Below, one piece after another: positions 47,661 to 59,650 of a DNA stretch of 64,000 nt (position 1 is the stretch's first letter; every line of letters begins with the position of its first letter). The position numbers were made by a program, and so were the translations under genes. Origin of the DNA: Todiramphus chloris collaris (taxonomy: Eukaryota; Chordata; Aves; Coraciiformes; Alcedinidae); contig JANVCC010000261.1 of assembly GCA_025345505.1 (NCBI GenBank), forward strand, positions 970,215 to 1,034,214, written 5' to 3'. Under the pieces are notes generated by a model, which did not search any database, had not been told where the DNA came from, and saw only the letters and a program-made list of their open reading frames with translations.

Positions 47661-50600
47661 CACAAAGTAATACTCATACTTTTTTCTAGTGCCAATGTGT
47701 GCAAAGACTTGAAGAGGCAGTTTGCTTCTCCTGCTTTCATTTCCAGGAAGTCCCTAGATCATATGGAGAGGAAATAGCTACACCAGCTGCTTCTGGAAGG
47801 ACAAAACAGGCTTTTGTGGCTGTGATGTTTTCCTTGGAATATATGTTGTGCCATAGGAATAGGTGGCATTCTAGGCTCTTGAAGGAGCAGACTTTTTCTG
47901 GGACCCCAGGTGAAGTCTTATCCATCAAAAGCTTAAAAATGACCATCAGCAACAGCAAGGAAATTAGGCACAGGCAAATGCAAACAGTCAGGAGCTTGGC
48001 TGGTAGCCAGACGACAACTGATTTCTGCCTCTTTCAGGAGTTACACGCAGACAGTGACAGTGTCAGTTCACGCGTGATAAAACCACTCCAGCCCCAAGTG
48101 GCTGTCCAAACTATGGCAGGTCTTAGGGGTCACCTGAAGGTATGATGGGTTGGAAGGATGCTGGTGCAAGAAGCTGCACTCCTAGCAAACCTCCTGTCCC
48201 CACACGAGAAATGCCAGGGCAGTGGGTGTGAGGTGGCTGGTGCTTCCTTGGGTCCATCCAACTGCCTCTTTGCTGTCAGGTTGCACTACTTAAGTGAAAA
48301 AGGCAAATTATTTAAGCACTGTTCTGGGTGTACCATGAGTGCCTCATACCCTAAATTTGGGCTGAAAATAAATGAACCCAGTGAGGTGCTTTTCTGAGGC
48401 TTGACTTATAAGTTCAGGGATAGTCTAAAACTGTTCATGCCATCACTGAAAATCACAGGAGTCAGAGCCTGCTCATCACCTCGTGTAGTAGTTTACACTG
48501 CTGCAAACAGAGGGAAACAAGAGGTAAAGCACCTGAGAGTGTTGTAAAATGACAGCACAAGCTGTGAGGTGACCCAGGGGTAGACTCTGTTGGTGCTGCT
48601 GAAGGTGCAGCTGGTCTCACATTTCTAAGAGCAGCTGGAGGATGCAGAGATGACTTTAAAGGCAAAAAAATGAGAGGGGCTTTGACTGTCCCAACTTTCT
48701 CAAGGTGGCAAGAAGGCTTCCCAGTTCTTGTACACTGCCCCTCTGGGAGTCTGTCTTTGGTGGGATACGGACTGTTATCCTGAAAGGAAGAAAGCAAATC
48801 CATCCAGAGAACTGGAGTGTCCCTGCACGAGAAGGCGAGGAGAGCTTGTAACAGTAGAATCTTGTTTGCTAATGACAGTTCTGAGAATTTTTAAAAAAAT
48901 GAAGTGGAAAAAAACCCTAAACCCTCCATGAAACATTGATTAGATGCCAATTCACATAGCTCTCCTTGGCTACTATGTATTATTATTTCTTTCAAAGCCA
49001 AATCAATCCTATTTTTGACAAACACAAAGCCAAGAGGTGGGATCTTATCCAGTATTTTCATTTTTTAGCCCACAAGAGGCAATGATTGTATCGGAATATT
49101 ATTTGTCTGCCCAAATCACATTCACTGTGTGAACCTCCACAGAGCACTTCCATCCTGGGGAAAAAGTGTTCTGTCAGACAGAGGGAAGAGGAAACACTCC
49201 TCCTCATTGTGGTTAAGCCAGAATCTCTTTTCCTAGGCTGAATTTCCAGAGTCGACTCTCACATTTGCATTTACAGTTTTTAGCTGGAAGCCCCCCGGCC
49301 CAAGCAGGCTGGACCTGGGGCATGTAAAAAAGCTTAGTGCTCCAACAGCTGAGTCACACGGATGGAGCAGTGAAAACAGTAAGGTGAACCTCAATAGAAG
49401 GCTGATAGAGCAGAAATGTGGATTTTCCCTCACCACATGGGGAACCTGGCTTTCACTGAATGGCTTTTTGATCAACTGAGTCAACTCATATGCAAAGAGC
49501 TTTGAAACTCTTACTATGGGGGTGTTTTAAGAAATATGTGGGAGATCTGTTCAACAGATTGGGTTCAGAGGTTCCATCCCAGTCATCCCATAAAGCCCTA
49601 GGGACTTCTAGCCCAGTAAAAGTATCCCACAGAGATCTTTATGTTCTCAACTTGTCTTCTGGATGACATTAAAGCAGAGGCAGTCCCAGAAGGCAGGCAC
49701 TATCCTTAGCTTCATGCTTATCTGTCTGTGCACATTTTATCCAGCACTTAGTGTTACCAGATCCTGACTCATAAGACTGGCTTTGCTTTTTTACGAAGCT
49801 ACCAAAGGGTCCTGGCACTGGCATGTGTGTGAGTGTCTTGATAAGGGTATGACAGTGTGTGGGAGGCCAGAGGTGGGTAATGCTGCTGGTATGTTGAGTG
49901 GGGAATTAGTTTTGTGTGTGTAATGACCTCTTCTTCCAAGACCTCTCCAAGACAAAGGCCAAGGAGAAAAAGCAGCAGTGACAGTTCAGGGTTCAGTCCA
50001 CCCTACCAAAACTTTCCATCCCCATGAATGGAGTCATTCACTGGATTCTGCTTCCCGTTTTGCTTCTGTATTCTTTCCATCTTAAAATAGAGAATTTCCT
50101 CTCAGGGGAATAAATTCTGCTGTAGCGAAGCCCTGGTGATGTCAGAGGAGTTACACCAAGGCTGAAGGTGATCCCCACATGTCATTGCCAGCAGGTTTTC
50201 TGGAGGTAGACCTTGGGTAGCAGAACTCTGAGAGGCATTGTGCTGTTTCAGTCTCAACCTGTTTCCTCTGAGAGCAACGTCCTGCAGCAAGGATTAAAAA
50301 GTAAGGGGAGAAGAACCCATGAAAATGTTGCTGTTGTTTCTGTGCAGAAGTTTAAAATGGAACCACATTTTTCAGAATTTTTCACACACATCCTCCCTCT
50401 CCCTCAAATTTCAATGTTCCCTTTTCTTCTCCCTGTTTTTGACATATTTCCACTGAGTGAAATGAAATGAGAAATAGCCAGGGGCTTGCTCTGACATTTT
50501 CTTCCCCACCCCATCCATCTGTCCACCCAGACTCTTCTCAATTTTAATTTTTTTTAATAGTATGGAATGGCAAAAGGGAACTGTAGGCTGCAAGTACTCA

Positions 50601-51560
50601 TTTGCTGTAACCCACCCATTCTGCTGTTCTTTGCCACCTTTCTTATCATTCCTTCGGCATATTTTTGGACCACCGAAAGCTGAAAAATAAAAGTATTTCC
50701 TTGCCTGCAGATTCACTCCAGATTGACAGGGAGGGAAAAATCTGGCCCAAACATCTGAGATCAAGAGCTTTATGGCCTAGTCCTGCCTAATTTTAAGGGA
50801 ATTTGTATAGCAGAATTGGAAAGAACCGAGAGACCCTTACAGTACGTGTTCTGAAATACCAAGAATAACAAAGCAAAGGCTTAATGAGTTCCAATATGTA
50901 TGTCTGCTGTGAGTAATGATGCTTAATCCTCCTACAAAATAATTCCTTTATATGTTCCTCTGTTTTTTAAAAAATGCATCAGTGCTGCACTGGGGTCATA
51001 AAAATTACGAATATGTTTTCCCATGGCATGAAGCCATAGCATACTGTAAGGCATTGTGCTGGGCCATTACACACAGCCTGTAATCAGAAACAAATGTATT
51101 AAGTGAGATGATGTTATGTTACATGAGAAAAGTGAAAATAGAACAGGGAAGTGTGATAGACAGTGACTTGGACCACAGCGTTAGCTCTGAACAGCCCCTT
51201 TCTCTTCAGAAATCAGACGCTATGCCAGAAGAAGTTGTTCTTTCTAGACCCTGGTCTAGAAAATAGAGTTGAGCTTCTTGGAAGAGGGGGGAAATAAAAC
51301 TTGTTTGAGAGCCGGGGGAGGCAAAAAAATACTGAATTTCCTATGCAATGAGAAGTACTGCTACACTCATGAGGGTGGTTCTTCCTGGGGTGCATTAGCA
51401 CAGGCTTGGTAGTGGTCTCAGAAATGCAAAGGAGACCATCCCTCCACTGCTTCAACTTACAAGCTTACTGTAGGAGCCTGAATGTTGGCCATGACATGGT
51501 GAGAGCTATCATGGAAGAAAGGGCTCTTTCTTCTTTAGAGTTTTTGTTTCTGAGACTGCA
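47661..51560. other. Unique non-coding DNA, no gene supported
   Basis: A plus-strand frame of about 148 codons (47699-48145) includes a segment, 48038-48139, bounded by CTGCCTCTTTCAG and AAG/GTATGA. It is exon-like (102 bases, 34 codons) but unrecognised. No transposon was identified. A TTTTAAAAAA-type AT stretch lies near 50965-50975. Confidence 0.45.
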
Positions 51561-51787
51561 ATCATAGAATCATGGAATTGTCAGGGTTGGAAGGGACCTT
51601 AAAGATCATCCAGTTCCAACCCCCCTGCCATGGGCAGGGACACCTCCCACTAGAGCAGGTTGCTCACAGCCCCATCCAGCCTGGTCTTAAACACTTCCAA
51701 GGATGGGGCTTCCACCACCTCTCTGGGCAACCTGGGCCAGGGTCTCACCACCCTCATGGGGAAGAAATTCTTCCTGATGTCTAATCA
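51561..51787 (-). mobile_element. CR1 LINE 3' fragment, minus strand
   Basis: The plus strand starts ATCATAGAATCATGGAATTGTCAGGGTTGGAAGGGACCTTAAAGATCATCCAGTTCCAACC, followed by CCTGCCATGGGCAGGGACACCTCCCACTAGAGCAGGTTGCTC, AGCCTGGTCTTAAACACTTCCAAGGATGGGG and CTCTCTGGGCAACCTGGGCCAG. It ends where ATGTCTAATC passes into unrelated sequence. It is of the same subfamily as the copies at 59488 and 62757. Confidence 0.95.
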
Positions 51788-52223
51788 TCAGCTTAAAATC
51801 AAACTTGACTCATATTAGGAGAAATGGAGTAGCTCATTTGTGTATTTGCCAGTGTTTAGTTCCTAAAACAAAAATTAGAAAATAGTTTTAGTGACAGCTG
51901 CTTTCATTTCCAGGAATATACCAGGACTCTTCAACATCAAAGCTGGATTTTAATTCACTGACTTACACAGAGCAAAAGGTCAAGTAAAATGATAATGGCT
52001 GTTAAGAAGCATATGGGTCAACTGAATGCTCTGACACTTTATTTCTAGGCCACCTTAGAAACACCTTTAGAAACTCGTCGAGCTCAGCCACTTGTACCCT
52101 TTGAGCTGTGCAGAGTGGACAGTAACTACATTGTGCAGGTGAGAGCAGTCTTCAGCCCAGCAGCAGCAAAGCAACTTATGCTCCTGTTCCCCAGACGTTA
52201 CAACAGTGAGCCCTAAAATGAAT
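51788..52223. other. Unique spacer between two CR1 copies
   Basis: No gene or repeat is recognised in this 436-base interval. Confidence 0.6.
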
Positions 52224-52440
52224 AGAACAGAATCATTAAGGATCATTAAGGTTGGAAACGACCTTCGAGATCATCAACTCCAACCATCTACTAAACATTC
52301 TCAAGGCCACTAACCCATGTCCTGAAGTGCCACATCTGGATGGTTTTTGAACCTCTCCAGGGATGGTGATTCCACCCCCTCCCTGGGCAGCCTGTTCCAA
52401 GGCCTCACCACTCTTCCTGGAAAAAAAAATTTCCTAATGA
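52224..52440 (-). mobile_element. CR1 LINE 3' fragment, minus strand
   Basis: AGAATCATTAAGGATCATTAAGGTTGGAAACGACCTTCGAGATCATCAACTCCAACC is the reverse complement of the 3' end of the CR1 type that reads GGTTGGACTCGATGATCTTAAAGGTCTTTTCC. CATGTCCTGAAGTGCCACATCTGGATGG and CAGGGATGGTGATTCCACC...CCCTGGGCAGCCTGTTCCAAGGCCTCACCACTCTT continue it. ATCATTAAGG is duplicated at its 3' end. It stops near CCTAATGAGG; the DNA to 52570 does not look like CR1. Confidence 0.92.
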
Positions 52441-55400
52441 GGTCAGTGCCCAGAATGATCCACCTTCTATCCACTGACATTTCCTGATGGCTGGCCATGA
52501 GTCGGGACCTCCAACGCACAAGGTTTTTAATCTGATTCGGGTGAAAGTTGTCGTCATCCATAGATTCCTTGCAAACCACCATAAGTAAAAAGCAGAGGGT
52601 GAGACCATCAAAACATACTCATGAGAGCAGTAGTTCATAAATTATCTAGAAAGAAGATCCCTTGAACAAAACTGCTTTCTGCTTGCTTTTTTTCTTATAG
52701 TTGCCTCATTTTATCAACTGAGTAGGGCATCTTAGAAATGGGTCAGATCTGCTCTAAATCTGCAAGACAAGCAGTTGCTGCTTCTACACCTTCTACAGAG
52801 AAAAACTGTCAGCTCAGCAACAGAGGACTTGCTCCATATTTTACCTTGGAACATAAAAATAATTGTTACAAACAGAAGAATTACACCATAGGCATTATAA
52901 ATCAGGGCCTTCCTAGTGTCTGGCTCTTAGATGAAAAATTGTTATCTTTAGAATGATACAAAAGTTGCTTAATACTTGATATTTTTGGACTCTGCAATGC
53001 AAACGTGTACGAACCACATCAGTGAGCCAGGTTTCTTTGTTGTAGATCTTTCTGAAGCTGCATTTTCTCCCTTAAGAAAATGGTAAGGCTACCCTAAGCC
53101 ATAAATAAACAGTTCACCATAAAGAAAATCTGAATTACACTCCATGCTGATCTCAGTTAATGTCCCCTTCGCATCACCAAATCCCCTTAGTGGATGAACC
53201 CTGTGCATTTCACGCTGTTGAGACACCCAGACACCAGAGGTAAACCATATGCATTGCATTTATTTGCTTTAATGAAATGATTGATTTATTGGTCACAGAT
53301 TCCTCAAAAGCGTTTGTTTTCATCCCCTGGGTTCTTATCAGAGGGCTCCCAACATCAGTCAAAATCACAGCTGTCAGTCAGCACGGCGCAGCGCAACTCA
53401 AAGGCTTTCCCAGTGCTCCCTATTAGCAGGGAGCCTTCCTCTACGACTGAGCATGTCCCCTGCCTGGCCCAGCTATCCCCTCGTCCTACAGTTGTTTGCT
53501 TCCTAGAATAGCTCGATTCGAGGAGGAGAGCCTTCCTAATGGAGCTCGAGTGCATTTGCGGCACAATAGGTCATTTCTGGCTCGCTTGCTTTCTTTTCAG
53601 CTCATGGGATAAAAAGGGCCACGCTTACACCATTTGCTTACATTGGTAGGTAAAGAAAACCTTAAATGTCACATGAGTCACTTGCACTCAATTAATTTCT
53701 GCTTGTGTTATTTATTCATGTTTAAGATATGACTTTTATTCTATACGTGACCTTCAGCAATGGAGCTGATAACAAGAACATTACTTTGGAAAAGTGAAAG
53801 GTTAAACATTAACCAGAAAAATAGTTCTAAGACAAACATTTTGAATGTTTTTCTCCTTCATATTTGGAAGTAGCTTCCCCTCTTACCACCCTCCCTCCCC
53901 CCGTATTGCTGTTGTGCTGATACTGGTAGATGCAGTAAGCACTTGTAACACCACGATGGACTCCTCTCTGCTTACTACAGATCAGCTGGCTCTTTCAACT
54001 GGGTGCAAGCTCTTGCCTCATTAGCTTTTCATTAACAAGTTCTGGTCTTTCTCACCTCCTGAGAGGTGAACCTGAGAGAAGAGCCCTCATCACCATGCTT
54101 TGAGACAGGGGCTCGGCTTGGTGCTTCCTTTTACTCCTTGTAGCACACAGGGAGTAAAGAAAGAAGAAAAAAAAAAGTGAACTGGGGAAAGGGGTGAAGG
54201 ACTGTCTGAGCTTTAGAAACACAGTATGAGTCTGAAGCACTGATTTTAGCAGATGGCTTTTTCCTCCATGAATTCCACTTCACTGAGGGATAACCACTGT
54301 CCCCAAGAATTTAAAGTTTATTCTACAGTGTGGGTCAACTGGGGGGGTCGGGGGGTGTTGTGCAGCTTTGGTGGTTACAAAGTCTTCCTATCAGTTAAGA
54401 AAGAACTGAGAAACAATAAAAAAATAGTCTCTGTCTTCAAAGCTGAGTGCCTATTTTACCTGTGTATTGATTTATCTTTTTTTTTAATGTGGCAACATGT
54501 TTGTTGAGCTCAAACTGTACGCTGAAAGTACTTCAGCTTTTGTTCTTTAAGTCTCCAATCTCAGTCACAACAACACCACTTGTTAAAAAAAATCTGTAAA
54601 TCAATGATGTTACTTCTGCTCTCACCCATTTTTGGAAGCCCAGACCATGGGACATATGTATATTTTATTCAGTAAACCAGCATAATTGCCTGTTGTTTGG
54701 TTAATTTGAGTAGCAAAAATAAACCACCAAAAAATAAAGATGGATGAAACAGCCAAGATAAAACCAAAGCCAAACGAACATCAACAACAACAAACTAGGT
54801 GGCTGGAAAAGGGAAACTCCTGCTCTGGGAGTCATTCTGGGTGGTCGAGGCTCCATCTCAGCCCACAGCAGGATGGGGGTCCTGAGGCACAGGGCTGCTG
54901 GACCACAGGACAGTGGAGACAACAACCGTCTCCCCTTCCTGCTGCCTCCCCTCTGCCCTTCCTGCACAACTGGCAGCCCCCTGTGTCTCGGGGTTCAGTC
55001 TGCCCTTCCCAACACAGACATTGCTCTGCTGGCAACATCGTGATCTACTCAGAAAAATAAAAAAAAGGAAAAAGATAAATCAGTAAAAACTGTAACAAAC
55101 CCGGAGACAATCCCAGCACCTTTACTGAGCTTTAACACCATGGGCTGATAAACCCCTGCTGCTCGTCTGTATATCTCACTCTCTGTTCTGTCTCTCAGGA
55201 CTTGCAAACTAAGTGATGTCTTGCACCAAAGAATGACACCAGGTTAGACTCTGCTATATGAACAGGCATTTCCTTTCACCACTTCTTATTTTGCCATTCA
55301 GTATTTTATTAAATGTCCTCTTGTCTTTTGCCATGGAACAAGGTGAACAGAAACCTCCTGGTCTTATTCCTTGGGATCATTTATTATTTCATGTGATTTC

Positions 55401-56559
55401 CTCCCCTTATTTATGTGTCCCACAGGGAAATCTGGGCCGGGATAACAGACTGCTCCACTGGTGTTGCTGAGGCAGCCAGTGCCAGAGGGTACCAGAAGCC
55501 TCCCATCATAATTTCTTTGCAGAAAATTTGCAGTCAGGGTCACAGACCCATAAGGCAGGCTTAGCTTAAGGCAACCGCGGCCTGAGCCTACCACAGTGTG
55601 CCTTCTCCCAGCCCTCCCGGTCTGGCCCATGTCCTCCCCCCTCTCTCATCCCCCTTGCTCAGCTCTCCACAGAGCCCTCCTTCCCCAGACAGACAATTCC
55701 TTCCTGTCGCCTCCCTGGGATGGACTTCTTCATTTTTCCTTAGCCAGCTCCTCTGGACAGACTCTTGGTTTCTCACTGACTTGTTGTGCTGTTGAGTTTT
55801 CTTGGCCTGGGTCCCAGGGTTCCAGCCTTAATCCATCCTTCAAAGAGATTTGGATAAGTCTGGATAAGCTTCCAAGCCTCTGGATGCTTATTCAAAGTGC
55901 AAGGCTGGGGGAAAGAGGGAGCATCCCTGAAGGAAGCCAGAGGCCAGCTACGTTCAGTCAAACAACCTTCTTTTTTTCTGAATCAGAGATAGTTCCCCAA
56001 ATCCCTCAGCACAGTTCCCCAAATCCCTCAGCACCTGTGTGTCAAAATCTGCATTTACATTAGTAAAAGAAGGAAAATCCTGGCCAGTGTATCCTGAGGC
56101 AACATGCCTGGACATTTAGACATACGGATGGGCCAGCATCTTGTCAGGCTGTCTGTTGCAGAATTAAAAACTGGGATTCCTTTTTTCAGGAGAGCTTGGA
56201 TATGTTTATACACCACTGGGTATTTTAGGGATGACTCATTACAGAAGTCCTATTTGAAAGCAAAAAAGATTGCAGTTTTGAAATAAAAATGCACTGAAAA
56301 GGTGTGAACACAGCAACAGACCACAAAAAAATGTGAGGTTGGATTCTCCAGACCACAGGAGTCCTGCTGGGTGGCAGCTTGGGTTGGAGTCTGCCTTGGC
56401 CAGACTGGGAGCACAGGAAGGGTGACAGAGCTGTAGGAGGTGAGCCCAGAAGGAAATCTCTTCTGTGCCATCTGTCGTCCTCCTTGCTTCTGACATTATG
56501 GATGGAATGAGAAAGCACCCTTTGGAGCTATTTCTGCACATGTGACACCCATCTGCAAT
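52441..56559. other. Unique non-coding DNA, no gene seen
   Basis: About 4 kb without recognised transposons. It includes an AT-rich stretch at 53230-53850 with homeodomain-like TAATT/ATTTA text, short A- and T-runs, and an exact 22-bp tandem duplication at 55991-56034. GC-rich text at 54.8-55.0 and 55.6-55.9 kb opens frames on both strands without domain resemblance. Confidence 0.5.
55991..56034. repeat. 22-bp tandem duplication, two exact copies
   Basis: AGTTCCCCAAATCCCTCAGC plus AC occurs at 55991-56012 and is repeated without change at 56013-56034. Perfect identity suggests a recent slippage event. Confidence 0.93.
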
Positions 56560-57878
56560 GTGACATCCATCTATAGGAAGGGCAGGAAGGATGATCCAGG
56601 GAACTACAGGCCTGTCAGCCTGACCTCGGTCCCAGGAAAGATTATGGAACAGTTCATTTTGAGGGTGATCACACAGCAAGTGCAGGACAATGGGGGGATC
56701 AGGCCCAGCCAACATGGGTTCATGAAGGGCAAGTCCTGTCTAACCAACCTGATCTCCTTCTATGACCAGGTGACCCGCCTAGTGGATGAGGGCAAGGCGG
56801 TGGATGTTGTCTGCCTGGACTTCAGGAAGGCATTTGACACCGTTTCCCACAGCATCCTGCTGGAGAAGCTGGCAGGTCATGGCATAGACAGGAGGACTCT
56901 CCGCTGGGTTAGAAACTGGCTGGATGGCCGAGCCCAGAGGGTGCTGGTGAGCGGAGTCAAATCCAGTTGGCAACCAGTCACAAGCGGTGTCCCTCAGGGC
57001 TCAGTTTTGGGACCCGTCTTGTTTAATATATTCATCAATGACCTGGATGAGGGAATTGAATGTACCCTCAGTAAATTTGCAGATGACACAAAATTAAGCA
57101 CAAATGTCGATCTGCTTGAGGGTAGGAAGGCTCTGCAGCGGGATCTGGACAGGCTGGAGAGATGGGCTGAGCTCAACTGTATGGAGTTTAACAAAGCCAA
57201 GTGCCGGGTCATGCACTTCGGTCACAACAACCCCCAGCAACGCTCCAGGCTTGGGAGGAGTGGCTGGAGAGCTGCCTGGCAGAAAAGGACCTGGGGGTGT
57301 TGGTCAATAGCCGGCTGAACATGAGCCAGCAGTGTGCCCAGGGGGCCAAGAAGGCCAATGGCATCCTGGCCTGGATCAGGAACGGTGTGACCAGTAGGAG
57401 TAAGGAGGTGATCGTACCCCTGTACTCGGCACTTGTGAGACCGCACCTTGAGCACTGTGTCCAGTTTTGGTCACCACAGCACAGGAGGGACATCGAGGGG
57501 CTGGGGCGAGTGCAGAGGAGGGCAACAAAGCTGGTGAAAGGGCTGGAAAGCATGGCCTGTGAGGAGCGGCTGAGGGAACTGGGTTTGTTTAGTCTGGAGA
57601 AGAGGAGGCTGAGAGGAGACCTTATTGCCCTCTACAGCTACCTAAAAGGAGGTTGTAGAGAGGCTGGTGTTGGTCTCTTCTATCAAATTAGTAATGATAG
57701 GACGAGGGGAAATGGACTCAAGTTGCGTCACGGGAGGTTTAGGTTAGATATTAGGAGGAAATTCTTCACTGAGAGGGTGGTTAGGCACTGGAACAGGCTG
57801 CCCAGGGAGGTGGTGGAGTCACCATCCCTGGAGGTGTTTAAAGAACGATTAGATGTGGAGCTTGAGGATATGGTGTAG
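56560..57878 (+). pseudogene. CR1 ORF2 remnant: reverse transcriptase core to C-terminus
   Basis: In life ORF2 makes the endonuclease/reverse transcriptase that copies CR1 RNA at the target site. The first frame (to about 57255) reads [20 protein letters not shown], then the catalytic blocks [11 protein letters not shown] (motif A), [20 protein letters not shown] (motif B) and KFADDTKLS (motif C with the FADD catalytic pair), then [18 protein letters not shown]. Near 57256 the family text LGEEWLES is split: one base is missing in a G-run (CTTGGGAGGAG), moving the rest to another frame. That frame carries [57 protein letters not shown] and [14 protein letters not shown] to a stop at 57878. With no 5' half and one frame break, it cannot act. 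Confidence 0.95.
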
Positions 57879-57960
57879 TGGTTAGAGAAATGCTAGGACA
57901 AAGGTTGGACTTGATGACCCTGGAAGTCCTTTCCAACCATAATGATTCTATGATTCTATG
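56560..57960 (+). mobile_element. CR1 LINE, 5'-truncated 1.4-kb copy with reverse transcriptase
   Basis: The longest transposon in the window. It starts inside ORF2 at text corresponding to VTPIYKKGRK and reaches the family's 3' end, with CAAAGGTTGGACTTGATGACC, CTTTCCAACC and a final GATTCTATGATTCTATG (two ATTCTATG units). The 5' half of the element (ORF1, the endonuclease and the start of the RT domain) is absent, the normal outcome of incomplete reverse transcription. No clear target-site duplication was seen, as is usual for CR1. It is the best-preserved CR1 here and so probably among the younger copies. Confidence 0.97.
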
Positions 57961-58954
57961 TTTTCACTGGTTCTGGTCCTGGTTTGAAGTCACTGGCACC
58001 TGCCATCAAACTGGGCATTTTCACAACACTTCAGCTATACCCAGATTAGAAGCAGATTTCAGCCCCTCTGGAAGCAAAAGCAGCATTTGCTGGAACCACA
58101 ATCACTCCAGTGCTGCCCATTAGCCCCTCAGGATTCAAGATATGTTCATTCATAGCTCAGTTTCCTGCTCCAAACATGTTCACTTTGGGAAAAATAATCT
58201 TTATTTTCCATCCAAATGAAGCCCAGTTGTATCCTGTCCACCAAAAGAACAATCTGGCTTAAAACATCTTTAAGAAAACCACTAAAATCTGCTGTCAGTA
58301 AATCTCTGTCTATGCTATAAATGCTTTAAGTCAGGAAGCAGTGGGTGTGCTCAAAACAACACATAAAGATAAAGATTTCTAGTGCCAGGAACGTGAACAT
58401 ATTTTGGAAGAAAACACAGGGGGCATCCTGTGTGGGAAGGGATCAAAACACCCGTCAGCCTGTGCAGCCTGCCAGTGCCACAGCACACTCCTGCTGCCTG
58501 GCTGGGGAAGCCACAGCTTCAGATGGAGAGCAGGAGGCACAGCAGAGTCCTGTCCTTGCCACACGTGCAGAACGAATGGCTGCTGCTAGTATTTGTTGCT
58601 TTGTGGTGTGTATTCCTCTGCCCTCTAGGAGCTGAAGGAAGGCATCCAAAGACAGACCCCAACCCCTCGCTTTCACAGAGAGCTTTTGCTGAACAGTTCC
58701 AGGGAGCTGGAGAGGGTTTGGCCATCTGGCCATGTTGCACTCCTGGACTCCCATGGGGACCTACTCTCGTCCCTTCCTGAGCAGAAGGGATGTTGTCACA
58801 ACCAAACGCTTACACGTTGGTCACGCTTTGACCCTACAATAACATGGAAGCCTTCAAGGAAAAGGTCATCTATCAGTCCCCTGGGCTGACTGTGTGTCCC
58901 TAGAAAAGCCACTGTAACATGTGATGCTGGAATAATTCCACTAAGGCCAAGGAT
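57961..58954. other. Unique non-coding DNA, no gene seen
   Basis: About 1 kb between CR1 copies. Overlapping frames on both strands at 58.3-58.8 kb show no recognised domain. Confidence 0.55.
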
Positions 58955-59178
58955 ACTTGGAGACTCCCTTTTTACAAGGAGCCCCATGGAAAAGACAATG
59001 TGTACAAGTTACTCCTGGGGAGATTCTGACTGGACTGCAGAAGAAATTTTTTCACCATGGGGATAATTAGACATTGGAATCATCTCCCAGGGGAAGTGGT
59101 GGATTCCCCTTCACTGGGCAGTTTTAAGACTCAGCTCGACAGGGTCCCTTCCAACCTGGTATTCTATGATTCTGTATT
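58955..59178 (+). mobile_element. CR1 LINE 3' fragment with internal deletion
   Basis: GACAATGTGTACAAGTTACTCCTGGGGAGATTCTGACTGGAC, AAGAAATTTTTTCACCATGGGGATAATTAGACATTGGAATCATCTCCCAGGGGAAGTGGTGGATTCCCC and GGGCAGTTTTAAGACTCAGCTCGAC match a specific CR1 subfamily. The text then jumps to AGGGTCCCTTCCAACCTGGTATTCTATGATTCTGT. About 70 bases that normally lie between CTGGACAGGGTGCTGGG and TTGAGGTCCCTTCC are missing, and the AGGGT shared at the join suggests a microhomology deletion. Confidence 0.93.
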
Positions 59179-59487
59179 TCTATCTCTTGCCCAGCACGTG
59201 TGAGGTAGAAAGGAAGAGAGGTCATTGCTCTCTGCTAAATGTATACCTGGTTTTCAACCTACTTTGACTTGTTGGTAGTTTTTCTCTTACTGAGAATGCA
59301 AAATAAAACAAAAATTAATTGGAAGTAAACGCTGGCTTTGTTACTGGAGCACTCTTCTCCAGGAGATAGCATCTTTTGCATCTCAGGGCATTGCACTCAT
59401 AGGAAAGAAACTGATTCCTCTGACCAGTTCCCTACTTAAAAGGCAGAATTTTTTTGCAGCCATGAAGATACACAAGGTAGTAAGTTA
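59179..59487. other. Unique spacer between CR1 copies
   Basis: About 310 bases with no gene or recognisable repeat. Confidence 0.6.
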
Positions 59488-59650
59488 CAGAATCATAGAA
59501 TCATCAGGGTTGGAAGGGACCTTAAAGCTCACCCAGTTCCATCCCCCCTGCCATGGGCAGGGACACCTCCCACTAGAGCAGGGTGCTCACAGCCCCAGCC
59601 AGCCTGGTCTTAAACACTTCCAAGGATGGGGCTCTCACCACCTCTCTGGG
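59488..59650 (-). mobile_element. CR1 LINE 3' fragment, minus strand, back-to-back with the next
   Basis: The plus strand reads CAGAATCATAGAATCATCAGGGTTGGAAGGGACCTTAAAGC, the CCTGCCATGGGCAGGGACACC block and CTTAAACACTTCCAAGGATGGGG up to CTCTCTGGG at 59650. It is nearly the same sequence as 51561-51740, hence the same subfamily. It is truncated exactly where a plus-strand CR1 begins. Confidence 0.95.

Noticed and set aside
46686-47740. Minus-strand frames rich in Ile-Tyr-Leu-Ser repeats that look like membrane proteins
   Set aside because: They are translations of the GATA/GAGA tandem array and change frame between units; there is no start or domain outside the repeat.
47699-48145. 148-codon plus-strand frame as a single-exon gene
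   Set aside because: It starts at GTG at the edge of the tandem array and matches no family. Only the short exon-like part is kept as a weak finding.
52441-52575. Continuation of the minus-strand CR1 beyond 52440
   Set aside because: The text no longer follows any CR1 consensus I remember, so it is treated as unique DNA.
57209-57553. Minus-strand frame opposite the CR1 reverse transcriptase
   Set aside because: Antisense of the LINE, with no independent support.
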